This document shows, piece after piece, positions 32,881 through 47,050 of a stretch of DNA of 64,000 nt. Within the stretch, counting starts at the first letter, position 1; each line of letters starts with the position of its first letter. Below the pieces are notes generated by a model. That model searched no databases. It was not told the origin of the DNA and saw nothing but the letters and a program-made list of their open reading frames with translations. Location of the stretch: assembly GCA_035048485.1 (NCBI GenBank), contig CM068582.1, forward strand, positions 17,115,269 to 17,179,268, in the 5' to 3' direction. The DNA comes from Pteria penguin (Eukaryota > Mollusca > Bivalvia > Pterioida > Pteriidae). Position numbers and translations under genes: made by a program.

Positions 32881-35179
32881 CGTTTCATTAAAAGAACATT
32901 GATTTAAATAACTCAATAATGATTCAAGAGGCATTTTGGATTTTGCCCTTAATTCTAAGATTGAAACTAATCCTGAATTAATACTATTGCAAACTCCTGT
33001 TAAGGCTTTATATTGCATCATTTCCTGGGACAACGGTGCTTTTTCCTAGATTTCATTGATAATGCCGTTAACGTGGAAATAACGTCAAGACCGCTTGCGT
33101 AAACCGCAAAATATATACATAAGCTTTTGCGGACATCAAGAACTAATCACGCTACATGCGTTTTCTAAGGCCCGGCATTATAGTTTGGGATTATATTCAA
33201 TCGTTCATGTCGAATATGCTACGATAAGGTGTAACCGCGAGCCTTATTTACCGTTAAAGATTAAAATAACTTGAAATGTGCAAGTTTGAGCCCGGATTTT
33301 CTTGTGTGCTTTTGTGCGGGGATCAAACCCCAAGAAGGCCATACCATTTCCATGCCGTTCTAAGCTACCGTTAGGGTTTTATATTGCATCATTTCCTTGG
33401 AGAGCGGTGCTTTTTCCTAGATTTCATTGATAATGCCGTTAAATGTGGAAATAACGTCAAGACCGCTTGAGTAAACCGCAAAATTTATACATAGGCTTTT
33501 GCGGACATCAAGACCTAATCACGCTACATGCGTTTTCTGAGGCACGGCATTATGGTTTGGGGTTTATATTCAATCGTTCATGTAGAATATGCTACGATAA
33601 GGTGTAGCCGCGAGCCTTATTTACCGTTAAAGATTAAAATAACTTGAAATGTGCAAATTTGAGCCCGGGTTCTCTTGTGTGCTTTTGTGCGGGGATCAAA
33701 TCCCAAGAAGGCCATACCATTTCCATGCCGCTCTAAGCTACTGTTAGGGTTTTATATTGCATCATTTCCTGGGACAACGGTGCTTTTTCCTAGATTTCAT
33801 TGATAATGCCGTTAAACGTGGAAATAACGTAAAGACCGCTTGCGTAAACCGCAAAATTTATACATAGGCTATTGCGGACATCAAGACCTAATCACGCTAC
33901 ATGCGTTTTCTGAGGCACGGCACTATGGTTTGGGGTTTATATTCAATCGTTCATGTAGAATATGCTACGATAAGGTGTAGCCGCGAGCCTTATTTACCTT
34001 TAAAGATTAAAATAACTTCAAAAAAGCAAATTTGAGCCCGGATTTTCTTGTGTGCTTTTGTGCGGGGATCAAACCCCAAGAAGGCCATACCATTTCCATG
34101 CGGTTCTAAGCTACCGTTAGGGTTGTATATTGCATCATTTTCTTGGAGAGCGGTGCTTTTTCCTCGATTTCATTGATAATGCCGTTAAACGTGGAAATAA
34201 CGCCAAGACCGCTTACGTAAACCGTAAAATTTATTCATAGGCTTTTGCGGACATCAAGACCTAATCACGCTATATGCGTTTTCTAAGGCCCGGCATTATC
34301 GTTTGGGGTTTATATTCAATCGTTCATGTAGAATATGCTACGATAAGGTGCGGCTGCGAACCTTATATACCGTTAAAGATTAAAATAACTTGAAATCCGC
34401 AAATTTGAGAACGGATTTTCTTGTCTGCTTTTGTGCGGGGATCGAATCCCAAGAAGGCCATACCATTTCCATGCCGCTCTAAGCTACCGTTAGGGTTTTA
34501 TATTGCATCATTTCCTGGGAAAACAGTGCTTTTTCCTAGATTTCATTGAAAATGCTGTTAAACGTGGAAATAACGTCAAGACCGCTTGCGTAAACCGCAA
34601 AATTTATACATAGGCTTTTGTGGACATCAAGACCTAATCATGCTACATGCGTTTTCCGAGGCACGGCATTATGGTCTGGGGTTTATATTCAATCGTTCAT
34701 GTAGAATATGCTACGATAAGGTGTAGCCGCGAGCCTTATTTACCGTTAAAGATTAAAATAACTTGAAATGCGCAAGTTTGAGCCGGGATTTTCTTGTGTG
34801 CTTTTGTGCGGGGATCGAATCCCAAGAAGGCCATACCATTTGCATGTCGTTCTAAGCTACCGTTAGGGTTTTATATTGCATCATTTCCTTGGAGAGCGGT
34901 GCTTTTTCCTAGATTTCATTGATAATGGCGTTAAACGTGGAAATAACGTCAAGACCGCTTGAGTAAACCGCAAAATTTATACATAGGCTTTTGCGGATAT
35001 CAAGACCTAATCACGCTACATGCGTTTTCTGAGGATCGGCATTATGGTTTTGGGATTATATTCAATCGTTCATGTAGAATATGCTACGATAAGGTGTAGC
35101 CGCGAGCCTTATTTACCTTTAAAGATTAAAATAACTTCAAAAAGCAAATTGGAGCCCGGGTTTTCTTGTGTGCTTTTGT

Positions 35180-35480
35180 GCTTTTGCGCTTGCGTAAACC
35201 GTAAAATTTATTCATAGGCTTTTGCGGACATCAAGACCTAATCACCCTAGAATCGTTTTCCGAGGCACGGCATTATGGTGTGGGGTTTATATTGAATCGT
35301 TCATGTAGAATATGCTACGATAAGGTGCAGCTGCGAGCCTTATTTACCGTTAAAGATTAAAATAACTTCAAAACCGCAAATTTGAGCCCGGATTTTCTTG
35401 TGTCCTTTTGTGCGGGGATCAAATCCCAAGAAAGCCATACCATTTCCATGCCGCTTTAAGCTACTGTTAGGGTTAGCGGT
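35180..35480 (+). repeat. Rearranged monomers at the diverged left part of the array
   Basis: At 35,180-35,190 the sequence jumps from TGCTTTTGTG directly to GCTTGCGTAAACC. At about 35,473 GTTAGGGTT joins AGCGGTGC. Both are internal deletions within monomers. Confidence 0.7.
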
Positions 35481-38400
35481 GCTTTTTCCTAGATTTCATT
35501 GATAATGGCGTTAAACGTGGAAATAACGTCAAGACCGCTTGAGTAAACCGCAAAATTTATACATAGGCTTTTGCGGACATCAAGACCTAATCACGCTACA
35601 TGCGTTTTCTGAGGCACGGTATTATGGTTTGGGGTTTATATTTAATCGTTCATGTAGAATATGCTACGATTAGTTGTAGCCGCGAGCCTTATTTACCTTT
35701 GAAGATTAAAATAATTTCAAAACCGCAAATTTGAGCCCGGATTTTCTTGTGGGCTTTTGTGCGGGGATCAAACCCCAAGAAGGCCATACCATTTCCATGC
35801 GGTTCTAAGCTACCGTTAGGGTTATATATTGCATCATTTCCTTGGAGAGCGGTGCTTTTTCCGAGATTTCATTGATAATGCCGTTAAACGGGGAAATAAC
35901 GCCAAGACCGCTTGCGTAAACCGTAAAATTTATTCATAGGCTTTTGCGGACATCAAGACCTAATCACACTACATACGTGTTCTAAGGCCCGGCATTATGG
36001 TTTGAGGTTTATATTCAATCGTTCATGTAGAATATGCTACGATAAGGTGCAGCTGCGAGCCTTTTTTACCGATAAAGATTAAAATAACTTCAAATCCGCA
36101 AATTTGAGAACGGATTTTCTTGTGTGCTTTTGTGCGGGGATCGAATCCCAAGAAGGCCATACCATTTCCATGCCGCTCTAAGCTACCGTTAGGGTTTTAT
36201 ATTGCATCATTTCCTGGGAAAACGGTGCTTTTTCCTAGATTTCATTGATAATGCCGTTAAACGTAGAAATAACGTCAAGACCGCTTGCGTAAACCGCAAA
36301 ATTTATACATAGGCTTTTGCGGACATCAAGACCTAATCACGCTAAATGCGTTTTCCGAGGCACGGTATTATGCTTTGGGGTTTATATTCAATCGTTCATG
36401 TAGAATATGCTACGATAAGGTGTAGCCGCGAGCCTTATTTACCGTTAAAGATTAAAATAACTTGAAATGCGCAAGTTTGAGCCCGGATTTTCTTGTGTGC
36501 TTTTGTGCGGCGATCAAATCCCAAGAAGGCCAAACCATTTGCATGCCGCTCTTAGCTACCGTTAGGGTTTTATATTGCATCATTTCCTGGGACAGCGGTG
36601 CTTTTTCCTCGATTTCATTGATAATGCCGTTAAACGTGGAAATAACGTCAAGACCGCTTGCGTAAACCGCAAAATTTATACATAGGCTTTTGCGGACATC
36701 AAGACCTAATCACGCTACATGCGTTTTCTGAGGTTCGGCATTATGGTTTTGGGTTTATATTCAATCGTTCATGTAGAATATGCTACGATAAGGTACAGTC
36801 GCGAGCCTTATTTAACGTTAAAGATTGAAATAACTTCAAAACCGCAAATTTGAGCCCGGGTTTTCTTGTGTGCTTTTGTGCGGGGATCGAATCCTAAGAA
36901 GGCCATACCATTTCCATGCCGTTCTAAGCCACCTTTAGGTTTATATTGCATCATTTCCTTGGAGAGCGCTGCTTTTTCCTAGATTTCATTGATAATGCCG
37001 TTAAACGTGGAAATAACGTCAAGACCGCTTGCGTAAACCGCAAAATTTATACATAGGCTGTTGCGGACATCAAGACCTAATCACGCTACATGCGTTTTCT
37101 GAGGCTCGGCATTATGCCAAATTTATGGTTCGGGGTTTATATTCAATCGTTCATGTAGAATATGCTACGAGAAGGTGTAGCCGCGAGCCTGATTTACCGT
37201 TAAAGATTGAAATAACTTCAAAACCGCAAATTTGAGCCCGGGTTTTCTTGTGTGCTTTTGTGCGGGGATCGAATCCCAAGAAGGCCATACCATTTCCATG
37301 CCGTTCTAAGCTACCGTTAGGGTTTTATATTGCATCATTTCCTTGGAGAGCGCTGCTTTTTCCTAGATTTCATTGATAATGTCGTTAAACGTGGAAATAA
37401 CGTCAAGACCGCTTGCGAAAACCGTAAAATTTATACATAGGCTTTTGCGGACATCAAGACCTAATCACGCTACATGCGTTTTCTGAGGCTCGGCATTATA
37501 GTTTGGGGTGTATATTCAATCGTTCATGTAGAGTATGCTACGATAATGTGTAGCCGCGAGCCTTATTTACCGTTAAAGATTGAAATAACTTCAAAACGGC
37601 AAATTTGAGCCCGGATTTTCTTGTGTGCTTTTGTGCGGGGATCGAATCCCAAGAAGGCCTTACCCTTTTCATGCCGCTCCTAACTACCGTTAGGGTTTTA
37701 TATTGCATCATTTCCTGGGAGAACGGTCCTTTTTTCTAGATTTCATTGATAATGCCGTTAAACGTGGAAATAACGTCAAGACCGCTTGCGTAAGCCGCAA
37801 AATTTATACATAGGCTTTTGCGGACATCAAGACCTAATCACGCTACATGCGTTTTCTGAGGCTTGGCATGATGGTTTTGGGTTTATATTCAATCGTTCAT
37901 GTAGAATATGCTACGATAAGGTGTAGCCGCGAGCCTTATTTACCGTTAAAGATTGAAATAACTTCAAAACCGCAAATTTGAACCCGGGTTTTCTTGTGTG
38001 CTTTTGTGCGGGGATCGAATCCCAAGAAGGCCATACCCTTTCCATGCCGCTCTTAGCTACCGTTAGGGTTTTATATTGCATCATTTCCTTGGAGAGCGGT
38101 GCTTTTTCCTAGATTTCATTGATAATGCCGTTAAACGTGGAAATAACGTCAAGACCGCTTGCGTAAACCGCAAAATTTATACATAGGCTTTTGCGGACAT
38201 CAAGACCTAATCACGCTACATGCGTTTTCTGAGGCTCGTCATTATGGTTTGGGGTTTATATTCAATCGTTCATGTAGAATATGCTACGATAAGGTGTAGC
38301 CGCCGCGAGCCTTATTTACCGTTAAAGATTGAAATAACTTCAAAACCGCAAATTTGAGCCCGGGTTTTCTTGTGTGCTTTTGTGCGGGGATCGAATCCCA

Positions 38401-39889
38401 AGAAGGCCATACCCTTTTCATGCCGCTCTTAGCTACCGTTAGGGTTTTATATTGCATCATTTCCTGGGACAATGGTCCTTTTTCCTAGATTTCATTGATA
38501 ATGCCGTTAAACGTGGAAATAACGTCAAGACCGCTTGCGTAAACCGCAAAATTTATACATAGGCTTTTGCGGACATCAAGACCTAATCACGCTACATGCG
38601 TTTTCTGAGGCTCGGCATTATGGTTTGGGGTTTATATTCAATCGTTCATGTAGAATATGCTACGATAAGGTGTAGCCGCGAGCCTTATTTACCGTTAAAG
38701 ATTAAAATAACTTGAAATGCGCAAGTTTGAGCCCGGATTTTCTTGTGTGCTTTTGTGCGGGGATCGAATCCCAAGAAGGCCATACCATTTCCATGCCGTT
38801 CTAAGCTACCGTTAGGGTTTTATATTGCATCATTTCCTTGGAGAGCGGTGCTTTTTCCTAGATTTCATTGATAATGCCGTTAAACGTGGAAATAACGTCA
38901 AGACCGCTTGCGTAAACCGCAAAATTTATACATAGGCTTTTGCGGACATCAAGACCTAATCACGCTACATGCGTTTTCTGAGGCTCGGCATTATGGTTTG
39001 GGGTTTATATTCAATCGTTCATGTAGAATATGCTACGATAAGGTGTAGCCGCGAGCCTTATTTACCGTTAAAGATTGAAATAACTTCAAAACCGCAAATT
39101 TGAGCCCGGGTTTTCTTGTGTGCTTATGTGCGGGGATCGAATCCCAAGAAGGCCATACCATTTCCATGCCGTTCTAAGCTACCCTTGGGATTTTATATTG
39201 CATCATTTCCTTAGAGAGCGGTGCTTTTTCCTAGATTTCATTGATAATGCCGTTAAACGTGGAAATAACGTCAAGACCGCTTGCGTAAACCGCAAAATTT
39301 ATACATAGGCTTTTGCGGACATCAAGACCTAATCACGCTACATGCGTTTTCTGAGGCTCGGCATTATGGTTTGGGGTTTATATTCAATCGTTCATGTAGA
39401 ATATGCTACGATAAGGTGCAGCCGCGAGCCTTATTTACCGTTAAAGATTGAAATAACTTCAAAACCGCAAATTTGAGCCCGGGTTTTCTTGTGTGCTTTT
39501 GTGCGGGGATCGAATCCCAAGAAGGCCATACCATTTCCATGCCGCTCTAAGCTACCGTTAGGGTTTTATATTGCATCATTTCCTGGGAAAATGGTGCTTT
39601 TTCCTAGATTTCATTGATAATGCCGTTAAACGTGGAAATAACGTCAAGACCGCTTGCGTAAACCGCAAAATTTATACATAGGCTTTTGCGGACATCAAGA
39701 CCTAATCACGCTACATGCGTTTTCTGAGGCTCGGCATTATGGTTTGGGGTTTATATTCAATCGTTCATGTAGAATATGCTACGATAAGGTGCAGCCGCGA
39801 GCCTTATTTACCGTTAAAGATTAAAATAACTTGAAATGCGCTAGTTTGAGCCGGATTTTCTTGTGTGCTTTTGTGCGGGGATGGAACCC

Positions 39890-41600
39890 CAAGAGGGCCA
39901 GCTGCAAGCCTTATTTATCGTTAAAGATTAAAATAACTTCAAATCCGCAAATTTGACAACGGATTTTTTGTCTGCTTTTGTGCGGGGATCGAATCCCAAG
40001 AAGGCCATACCATTTCCATGCCGCTCTAAGCTACTGTTAGGGTTTTATATTGCATCATTTCCTTGGAAAACGGTGCTTTTACCTAGATTTCATTGATAAT
40101 GCCGTTAAACGTGGAAATAACGTCAAGACCGCTTGCGTAAACCGCAAAATTTATACATAGGCTTTTGCGGACATCAAGACCTAATCACGCTACATGCGTT
40201 TTCTGAGGCTCGGCATTATGGTTTGGGGTTTATATTCAATGATTCATGTAGAATATGCTACGATAAGGTGTAGCCGCGAGCCTTATTTACCGTTAACGAT
40301 TGAAATAACTTGAATTGCGCTAGTTTGAGTCCGGGTTTTTCTTGTGTGCTTTTGTGCGGGGATGGAACCCCAAGAAGGCCATACCATTTCCATGCCGTTC
40401 TAAGCTACCGTTAGGGTTTTATATTGCATCATTTCCTTGGAGAGCGCTGCTTTTTCCTAGATTTCATTGATAATGCCGTTAAACGTGGAAATAACGTCAA
40501 GACCGCTTGCGTAAACCGCAAAATTTATACATAGGCTTTTACGGACATCAAGACCTAATCACGCTACATGCGTTTTCTGAGGCTCGGCATTATGGTTTGG
40601 GGTTTATATTCAATCGTTCATGTAGAATATGCTACGATAAGGTGTAGCCGCGAGCCTTATTTACCGTTAAAGATTGAAATAACTTCAAAACCGCAAATTT
40701 GAGCCCGGATTTTCTTGTGTGCTTTTGTGCGGGGATCGAATCCCAAGAAGGCCATACCATTTCCATACCGCTTTAGGCTACTGTTAGGGTTTTATATTGC
40801 ATCATTTCCTGGGAAAACGGTGCTTTTTCCTAGATTTCATTGATAATGCCGTTAAACGTGGAAATAACGTCAAGACCGCTTGCGTAAACCGCAAAATTTA
40901 TACATAGGCTTTTGCGGACATCAAGACCTAATCACGCTACATGCGTTTTCTGAGGCTCGGCATTATGGTTTTGGATTTATATTCAATCGTTCATGTAGAA
41001 TATGCTACGATAAGTGCAGCCGCGAGCCTTATTTACCGTTAAAGATTAAAATAACTCGAAATGCGCAAGTTTCAGCCCGGACTTTCTTGTGTGTTTTTGT
41101 GCGGGGATGGAACCCCAAGAAGGCCATAGCATTTGCATGTCGTTCTAAGCTGCCTGTAGGGTTTTATATTGCATCATTTCCTTGGAGAGCGGTGCTTTTT
41201 CCTAGATTTCATTGATAATGCCGTTAAACGTGGAAATAACGTCAAGACCGCTTGCGTAAACCGCAAAATTTATACATAGGCTTTTGCGGACATCAAGACC
41301 TAATCACGCTACATGCGTTTTCTGAGGCTCGGCATTATGGTTTGGGGTTTATATTCAATCGTTCATGTAGAATATGCTACGATAAGGTGTAGCCGCGAGC
41401 CTTATTTACCGTTAAAGATTGAAATAACTTCAAAACCGCAAATTTGAGCCCGGGTTTTCTTGTGTGCTTTTGTGCGGGGAAACGGATTTTTTTGTCTGCT
41501 TTTGTGCGGGGATCGAATCCCAAGAAGGCCATACCATTTCCATGCCGCTCGAAGGTACTGTTAGGGTTTTATATTGCATCATTTCCGGGCATTATGGTTT
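39890..41600 (+). repeat. Rearranged monomers, middle-left of the array
   Basis: Joins occur at about 39,900 (AAGAGGGCCA to GCTGCAAGCC), 41,479 (a partial duplication of the TGCTTTTGTGCGGGG region) and 41,586 (ATTTCC to GGGCATTATGG). Each breaks the 373-bp period. Confidence 0.7.
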
Positions 41601-44600
41601 GGGGTTTAGATTCATTCGTTCATGTAGAATATGTTACGATAAGGTGCAGCCGCCAGCCTTATTTACCGTTAAAGATTAAAATAACTTGAAATGCGCAAGT
41701 TTGAGCCCGGATTTTTGTTGTGTGCTTTTGTGCCTGGATGGAACCCCAAGAAAGCCATACTATTTCCATGCCGTTCTAAGCTACCGTTAGGGTTTTATAT
41801 TGCATCAGTTCCTTGGAGAGCGGTGCTTTTTCCGAGATTTCATTGATAATGCCGTTAAACATGGAAATAACGTCAAGACCGCTTGCGTAAACCGCAAAAT
41901 TCATTTATAGGCTTTTGCGGACATCAAGACCTAATCACACTACATGCATTTTCTAAGGCCCGGCATTATGGTTTGGAGTTTATATTCAATCGTTCATGTA
42001 GAATATTCTACGGTAAGGTGCAGCTGCGAGCCTTATTTAGCGTGAAAGATTAAAATAACTTCAAATCCGCCAATTTGAAAATGGATTTTCTTGTGTGCTT
42101 TTGTGCGGGGAATGAATGCCAAGAAGGCCATACCATTTCCATACCGCTCGAAGCTACCGTAAAGGTTTATATTGCATCATTTCGTGGGAAATGGGTGCTT
42201 TTTCCTAGATTTCATTGATAATGCCGTTAAACGTGGAAATAACGTCAAGACCGCTTGCGTAAACCGCAAAATTTATACATAGGCTTTTGCGGACATCAAG
42301 ACCTAATCACGCTACATGCGTTTTCTGAGGCTCGGCATTATGGTTTGGGGTTTATATTCAATCGTTCATGTAGAATATGCTACGATAAGGTATAGCCGCG
42401 AGCCTTATTTACCGTTAAAGATTGAAATAACTTGAAATCCGCAAGATTTAGCCCGGATTTTCTTGTGTGCTTTTGTGCGGGGATCGAATCCCAAGAAGGC
42501 CATACCATTTCCATGCCGTTCTAAGCTACCGTTACCGTTTTATATTGCATCATTTCCTTGGACAACGGTGCTTTTTCCTAGATTTCATTGATAATGCCGT
42601 TAAACGTGGAAATAACGTCAAGACCGCTTGCGTGAACCGCAAAATTTATACATAGGCTTTTGCGGACATCAAGACCTAATCACGCTACATGCGTTTTCTG
42701 AGGCTCGGCATTATGGTTTGGGGTTTATATTCAATCGTTCATGTAGAATATGCTACGATAAGGTTCGGCCGCGAGCCTTATTTACCGTTAAAGATTGAAA
42801 TAACTTCAAAACCGCAAAGTTGAGCCAGGGTTTTCTTGTGTGCTTTTGTGCGGGGATCAAACCCCAAGAAGGCTATACCATTTCCATGCCGTTCTAAGCT
42901 ACCGTTAGGGTTTTATATTGCATCATTTCCTTGGAGAGCGCTGCTTTTTCCTCGATTTCATTGATAATGCCGTTAAACGTGGAAATAACGTCAAGACCGC
43001 TTGCGTAAACCGCAAAATTTATACATAGGCTTTTGCGGACATCAAGACCTAATCACGCTACATGCGTTTTCTGAGGCTCGGCATTATGGTTTGGGGTTTA
43101 TATTCAATCGTTCATGTAGAATATGCTACGATAAGGTGTAGCCGCGAGCCTTATTTACCGTTAAAGATTGAAATAACTTCAAAACCGCAAATTTGAGCCG
43201 GGTTTTCTTGTGTGCTTTTGTGCGGGGATCGAATCCCAAGAAGGCCATACCATTTCCATGCCGCTCGAAGCTATTGTTAGGGTTTTATATTGCATCATTT
43301 TCTGGGAAAACGGTGCTTTTTCCTAGATTTCATTAATAATGCCGTTAAACGTGGAAATAACGTCAAGACCGCTTGCGTAAACCGCAAAATTTATACATAG
43401 GCTTTTGCGGACATCAAGACCTAATCACGCTACATGCGTTTTCTGAGGCTCGGCATTATGGTTTGGGGTTTATATTCAATGGTTCATGTAGAATATGCTA
43501 CGATAAGGTGTAGCCGCGAGCCTTATTTACCGTTAAAGATTGAAATAACTTCAAATGCGCAAGTTTGAGCCCGATTTTCTTATGTGCTTTTGTGCAAGGA
43601 TCGAATCCCAAGAAGGCCATACCATTTCCATGCCGCTCTTAGCTACCGGTAAGGTTTTATATTGCATCATTTACTAGGAAAACGGTGCTTTTTCCTAGAT
43701 TTCATTGTTAATGCCGTTAAACGTGGAAATAACGTCAAGACCGCTTGCGTAAAATGCAAAATTTATACGTAGGTTTTTGCGGGCATGAAGACTTATTCAC
43801 GTTACATGCGTTTTCTGAGGCTGGGCATTATGGTTTGGGGTTTATATTCAATCGTTCATGTAGAATATGCTACTAGAAGGTGCAGCCGCCAGCCTTATTT
43901 ACCGTTAAAGATTAAAATAACTTTAAACCCGCAAATTTGAGCCCGGATTTTCTTGTGTGCTTTTGTGCGGGGATGGAACCCCAAGAAGGCCATACCATTT
44001 CCATGCCGTTCTAAGCTAATGTAAGGGTTTTATATTGCATCATTTCCTGGGAAAACGGTGCTTTTACCTAGATTTCATTGATAATGCCGATAAACGTGGA
44101 AATAACGTCAAGACCGCTTGCGCAAACCTTAAAATTTATACATAGGCTTTTGCGGACATCAAGACCTAATCACGCTACATGCGTTTTCTGAGGCTCGGCA
44201 TTATGGTTTGGGGTTTATATTCAATCGTTCATGTAGAATATGCTACGATAAGGTGTAGTCGCGAGCCTTATTTACCGTTAAAGATTGAAATAACTTGAAA
44301 TGCGCAAATTTGAGCCCGGGTTTTCTTATGTCCTTTTGTGCGGGGATGAAACCCCAAGAAGGCCATACCATTTCCATGCCGCTCTTAGCTACCGTTCGGG
44401 TTTTATCTTGCATCACTTTCTTGGAGAGCGGTGCTTTTTCCAAGATTTCATTGAAAATGCCGTTAAACGTGGAGATAACGTCAAGACCGCTTGCGTAAAC
44501 CGCAAAATTTATACATAGGCTTTTGCGGACATCAAGACCTAATCACGCTACATGTGTTTTCTGAGGCTCGGCATTATGGTTTTGGGTTTATATTCAATCG

Positions 44601-47050
44601 TTGATGTAGAATATGCTACGATAAGGTATAGCCGCGAGCCTTATTTACTGTTAAAGATTGAAATATATTCAAAATCGCAAATTTCAGCCCGGGTTTTTTT
44701 TTGTGTGCTTTTGTGCGGGGATCGAATCCCAAGAAGGCCATACCCTTTCCATGCCGTTCTAAGTTACCGTTAGGGTTGTATATTGCATCATTTCCTTGGA
44801 CAACGGTGCTTTTTCCTAGATTTCATTGATAATGCCGTTAAACGTGGAAATAACGTCAAGACCGCTTGCGTAAACCGCAAAATTTATACATAGGCTTTTG
44901 CGGACATCAAGACCTAATCACGCTACATGCGTTTTCTGAGGCTCGGCATTATGGTTTTGGGTTTATATTCAATCGTTCATGTAGAATATGCTACGATAAG
45001 GTGTAGCCGCGAGCCTTATTTACCGTTAAAGATTGAAATAACTTCAAAACCGCAAATTTGAGCCCGGGTTTTCTTGTGTGCTTTTGTGCGGGGATCGAAT
45101 CCCAAGAAGGCCATACCCTTTTCATGCCGCTCTTAGCTACCGTTAGGGTTTTATATTGCATCATTTCCTTGGAGAACGGTGCTTTTTCCTAGATTTCATT
45201 GATAATGCCGTTAAACGTGGAAATAACGTCAAGACCGCTTGCGTAAACCGCAAAATTTATACATAGGCTTTTGCGGACATCAAGACCTAATCACGCTACA
45301 TGCGTTTTCTGAGGCTCGGCATTATGGTTTTGGGTTTATATTCAATCGTTCATGTAGAATATGCTACGATAAGGTGTAGCCGCGAGCCTTATTTACCGTT
45401 AAAGATTGAAATAACTTCAAAACCGCAAATTTGAGCCGGGTTTTCGTGTGTGCTTTTGTGCGGGGATCGAATGCCAAGAAGGCCATACCATTTTCCACGC
45501 CGCTCTTAGCTACCGTTAGGGTTTTATATTGCATCATTTCCTTGGAGAGCGGTGCTTTTTCCTAGATTTCATTGATAATGCCGTTAAACGTGGAAATAAC
45601 GTCAAGACCGCTTGCGTAAACCGCAAAATTTATACATAGGCTTTTGCGGACATCAAGACCTAATCACGCTACATGCGTTTTCTGAGGCTCGGCATTATGG
45701 TTTTGGGTTTATATTCAATCGTTCATGTAGAATATGCTACGATAAGGTGTAGCCGCGAGCCTTATTTACCGTTAAAGATTGAAATAACTTCAAAACCGCA
45801 AATTTGAGCCCGGGTTTTCTTGTGTGCTTTTGTGCGGGGATCGAATCCCAAGAAGGCCATACCCTTTTCATGCCGCTCTTAGCTACCGTTAGGGCCTTAT
45901 ATTGCATCATTTCTTGGAGAGCGCTGCTTTTTCCAAGATTTCATTTATAATGCCGTTAAACGTGGAAATAACGTCAAGACCGCTTGCGTAAACCGCAAAA
46001 TTTATACATAGGCTTTTGCGGACATCAAGACCTAATCACGCTACATGCGTTTTCTGAGGCTCGGCATTATGGTTTGGGGTTTATATTCAATCGTTCATGT
46101 AGAATATGCTACGATAAGGTGTAGCCGCGAGCCTTATTTACCGTTAAAGATTGAAATAACTTGAAATGCGCAAGTTTGAACCCAGATATTCGTGTGTGCT
46201 TTTGTGCGGGGATCGAATCCCAAGAAGGCCATACCATTTCCATACCGTTCTAAGCTACCGTTAGGGTTTTATATTGCATCATTTCCTTGGAGAGCGCTGC
46301 TTTTTCCTAGATTTCATTGATAATGCCGTTAAACGTGGAAATAACGTCAAGACCGCTTGCGTAAACCGCAAAATTTATACATAGGCTTTTGCGGACATCA
46401 AGACCTAATCACGCTACATGCGTTTTCTGAGGCTGGGCATTATGGTTTGGGGTTTATATTCAATCGTTCATGTAGAATATGCTACGATAAGGTGTAGCCG
46501 CGAGCCTTATTTACCGTTAAAGATTGAAATAACTTCAAAACCGCAAATTTGAGCCCGAGTTTTCTTGTGTGCTTTTGTGCGGGAATCGAATCCCAAGAAG
46601 GCCATACCCTTTTCATGCCGCTCTTAGATACCGTTAAGGTTTTATATTGCATCATTTCCTTGGAGAGCGCTGCTTTTTCCTCGATTTCATTGATAATGCC
46701 GTTAAACGTGGAAATAACGTCAAGACCACTTGCGTAAACCGCAAAATTTATACATAGGCTTTTACGGACATCAAGATCTAATCACGCTACATGCGTTTTC
46801 TGAGGCTCGGCATTATGGTTTTGGGTTTATATTCAATCGTTCATGTAGAATATGCTACGATAAGGTGTAGCCGCGAGCCTTATTTACCGTTAAAGATTGA
46901 AATAACTTCAAAACCGCAAATTTGAGCCCGGGTTTTCTTGTGTGCTTTTGTGCGGGGATCGAATCCCAAGAAGGCCATACCATTTCCATGCCGTTCTAAG
47001 CTACCGTTAAGGTTTTATATTGCATCATTTCCTTGGAGAGCGCTGCTTTT

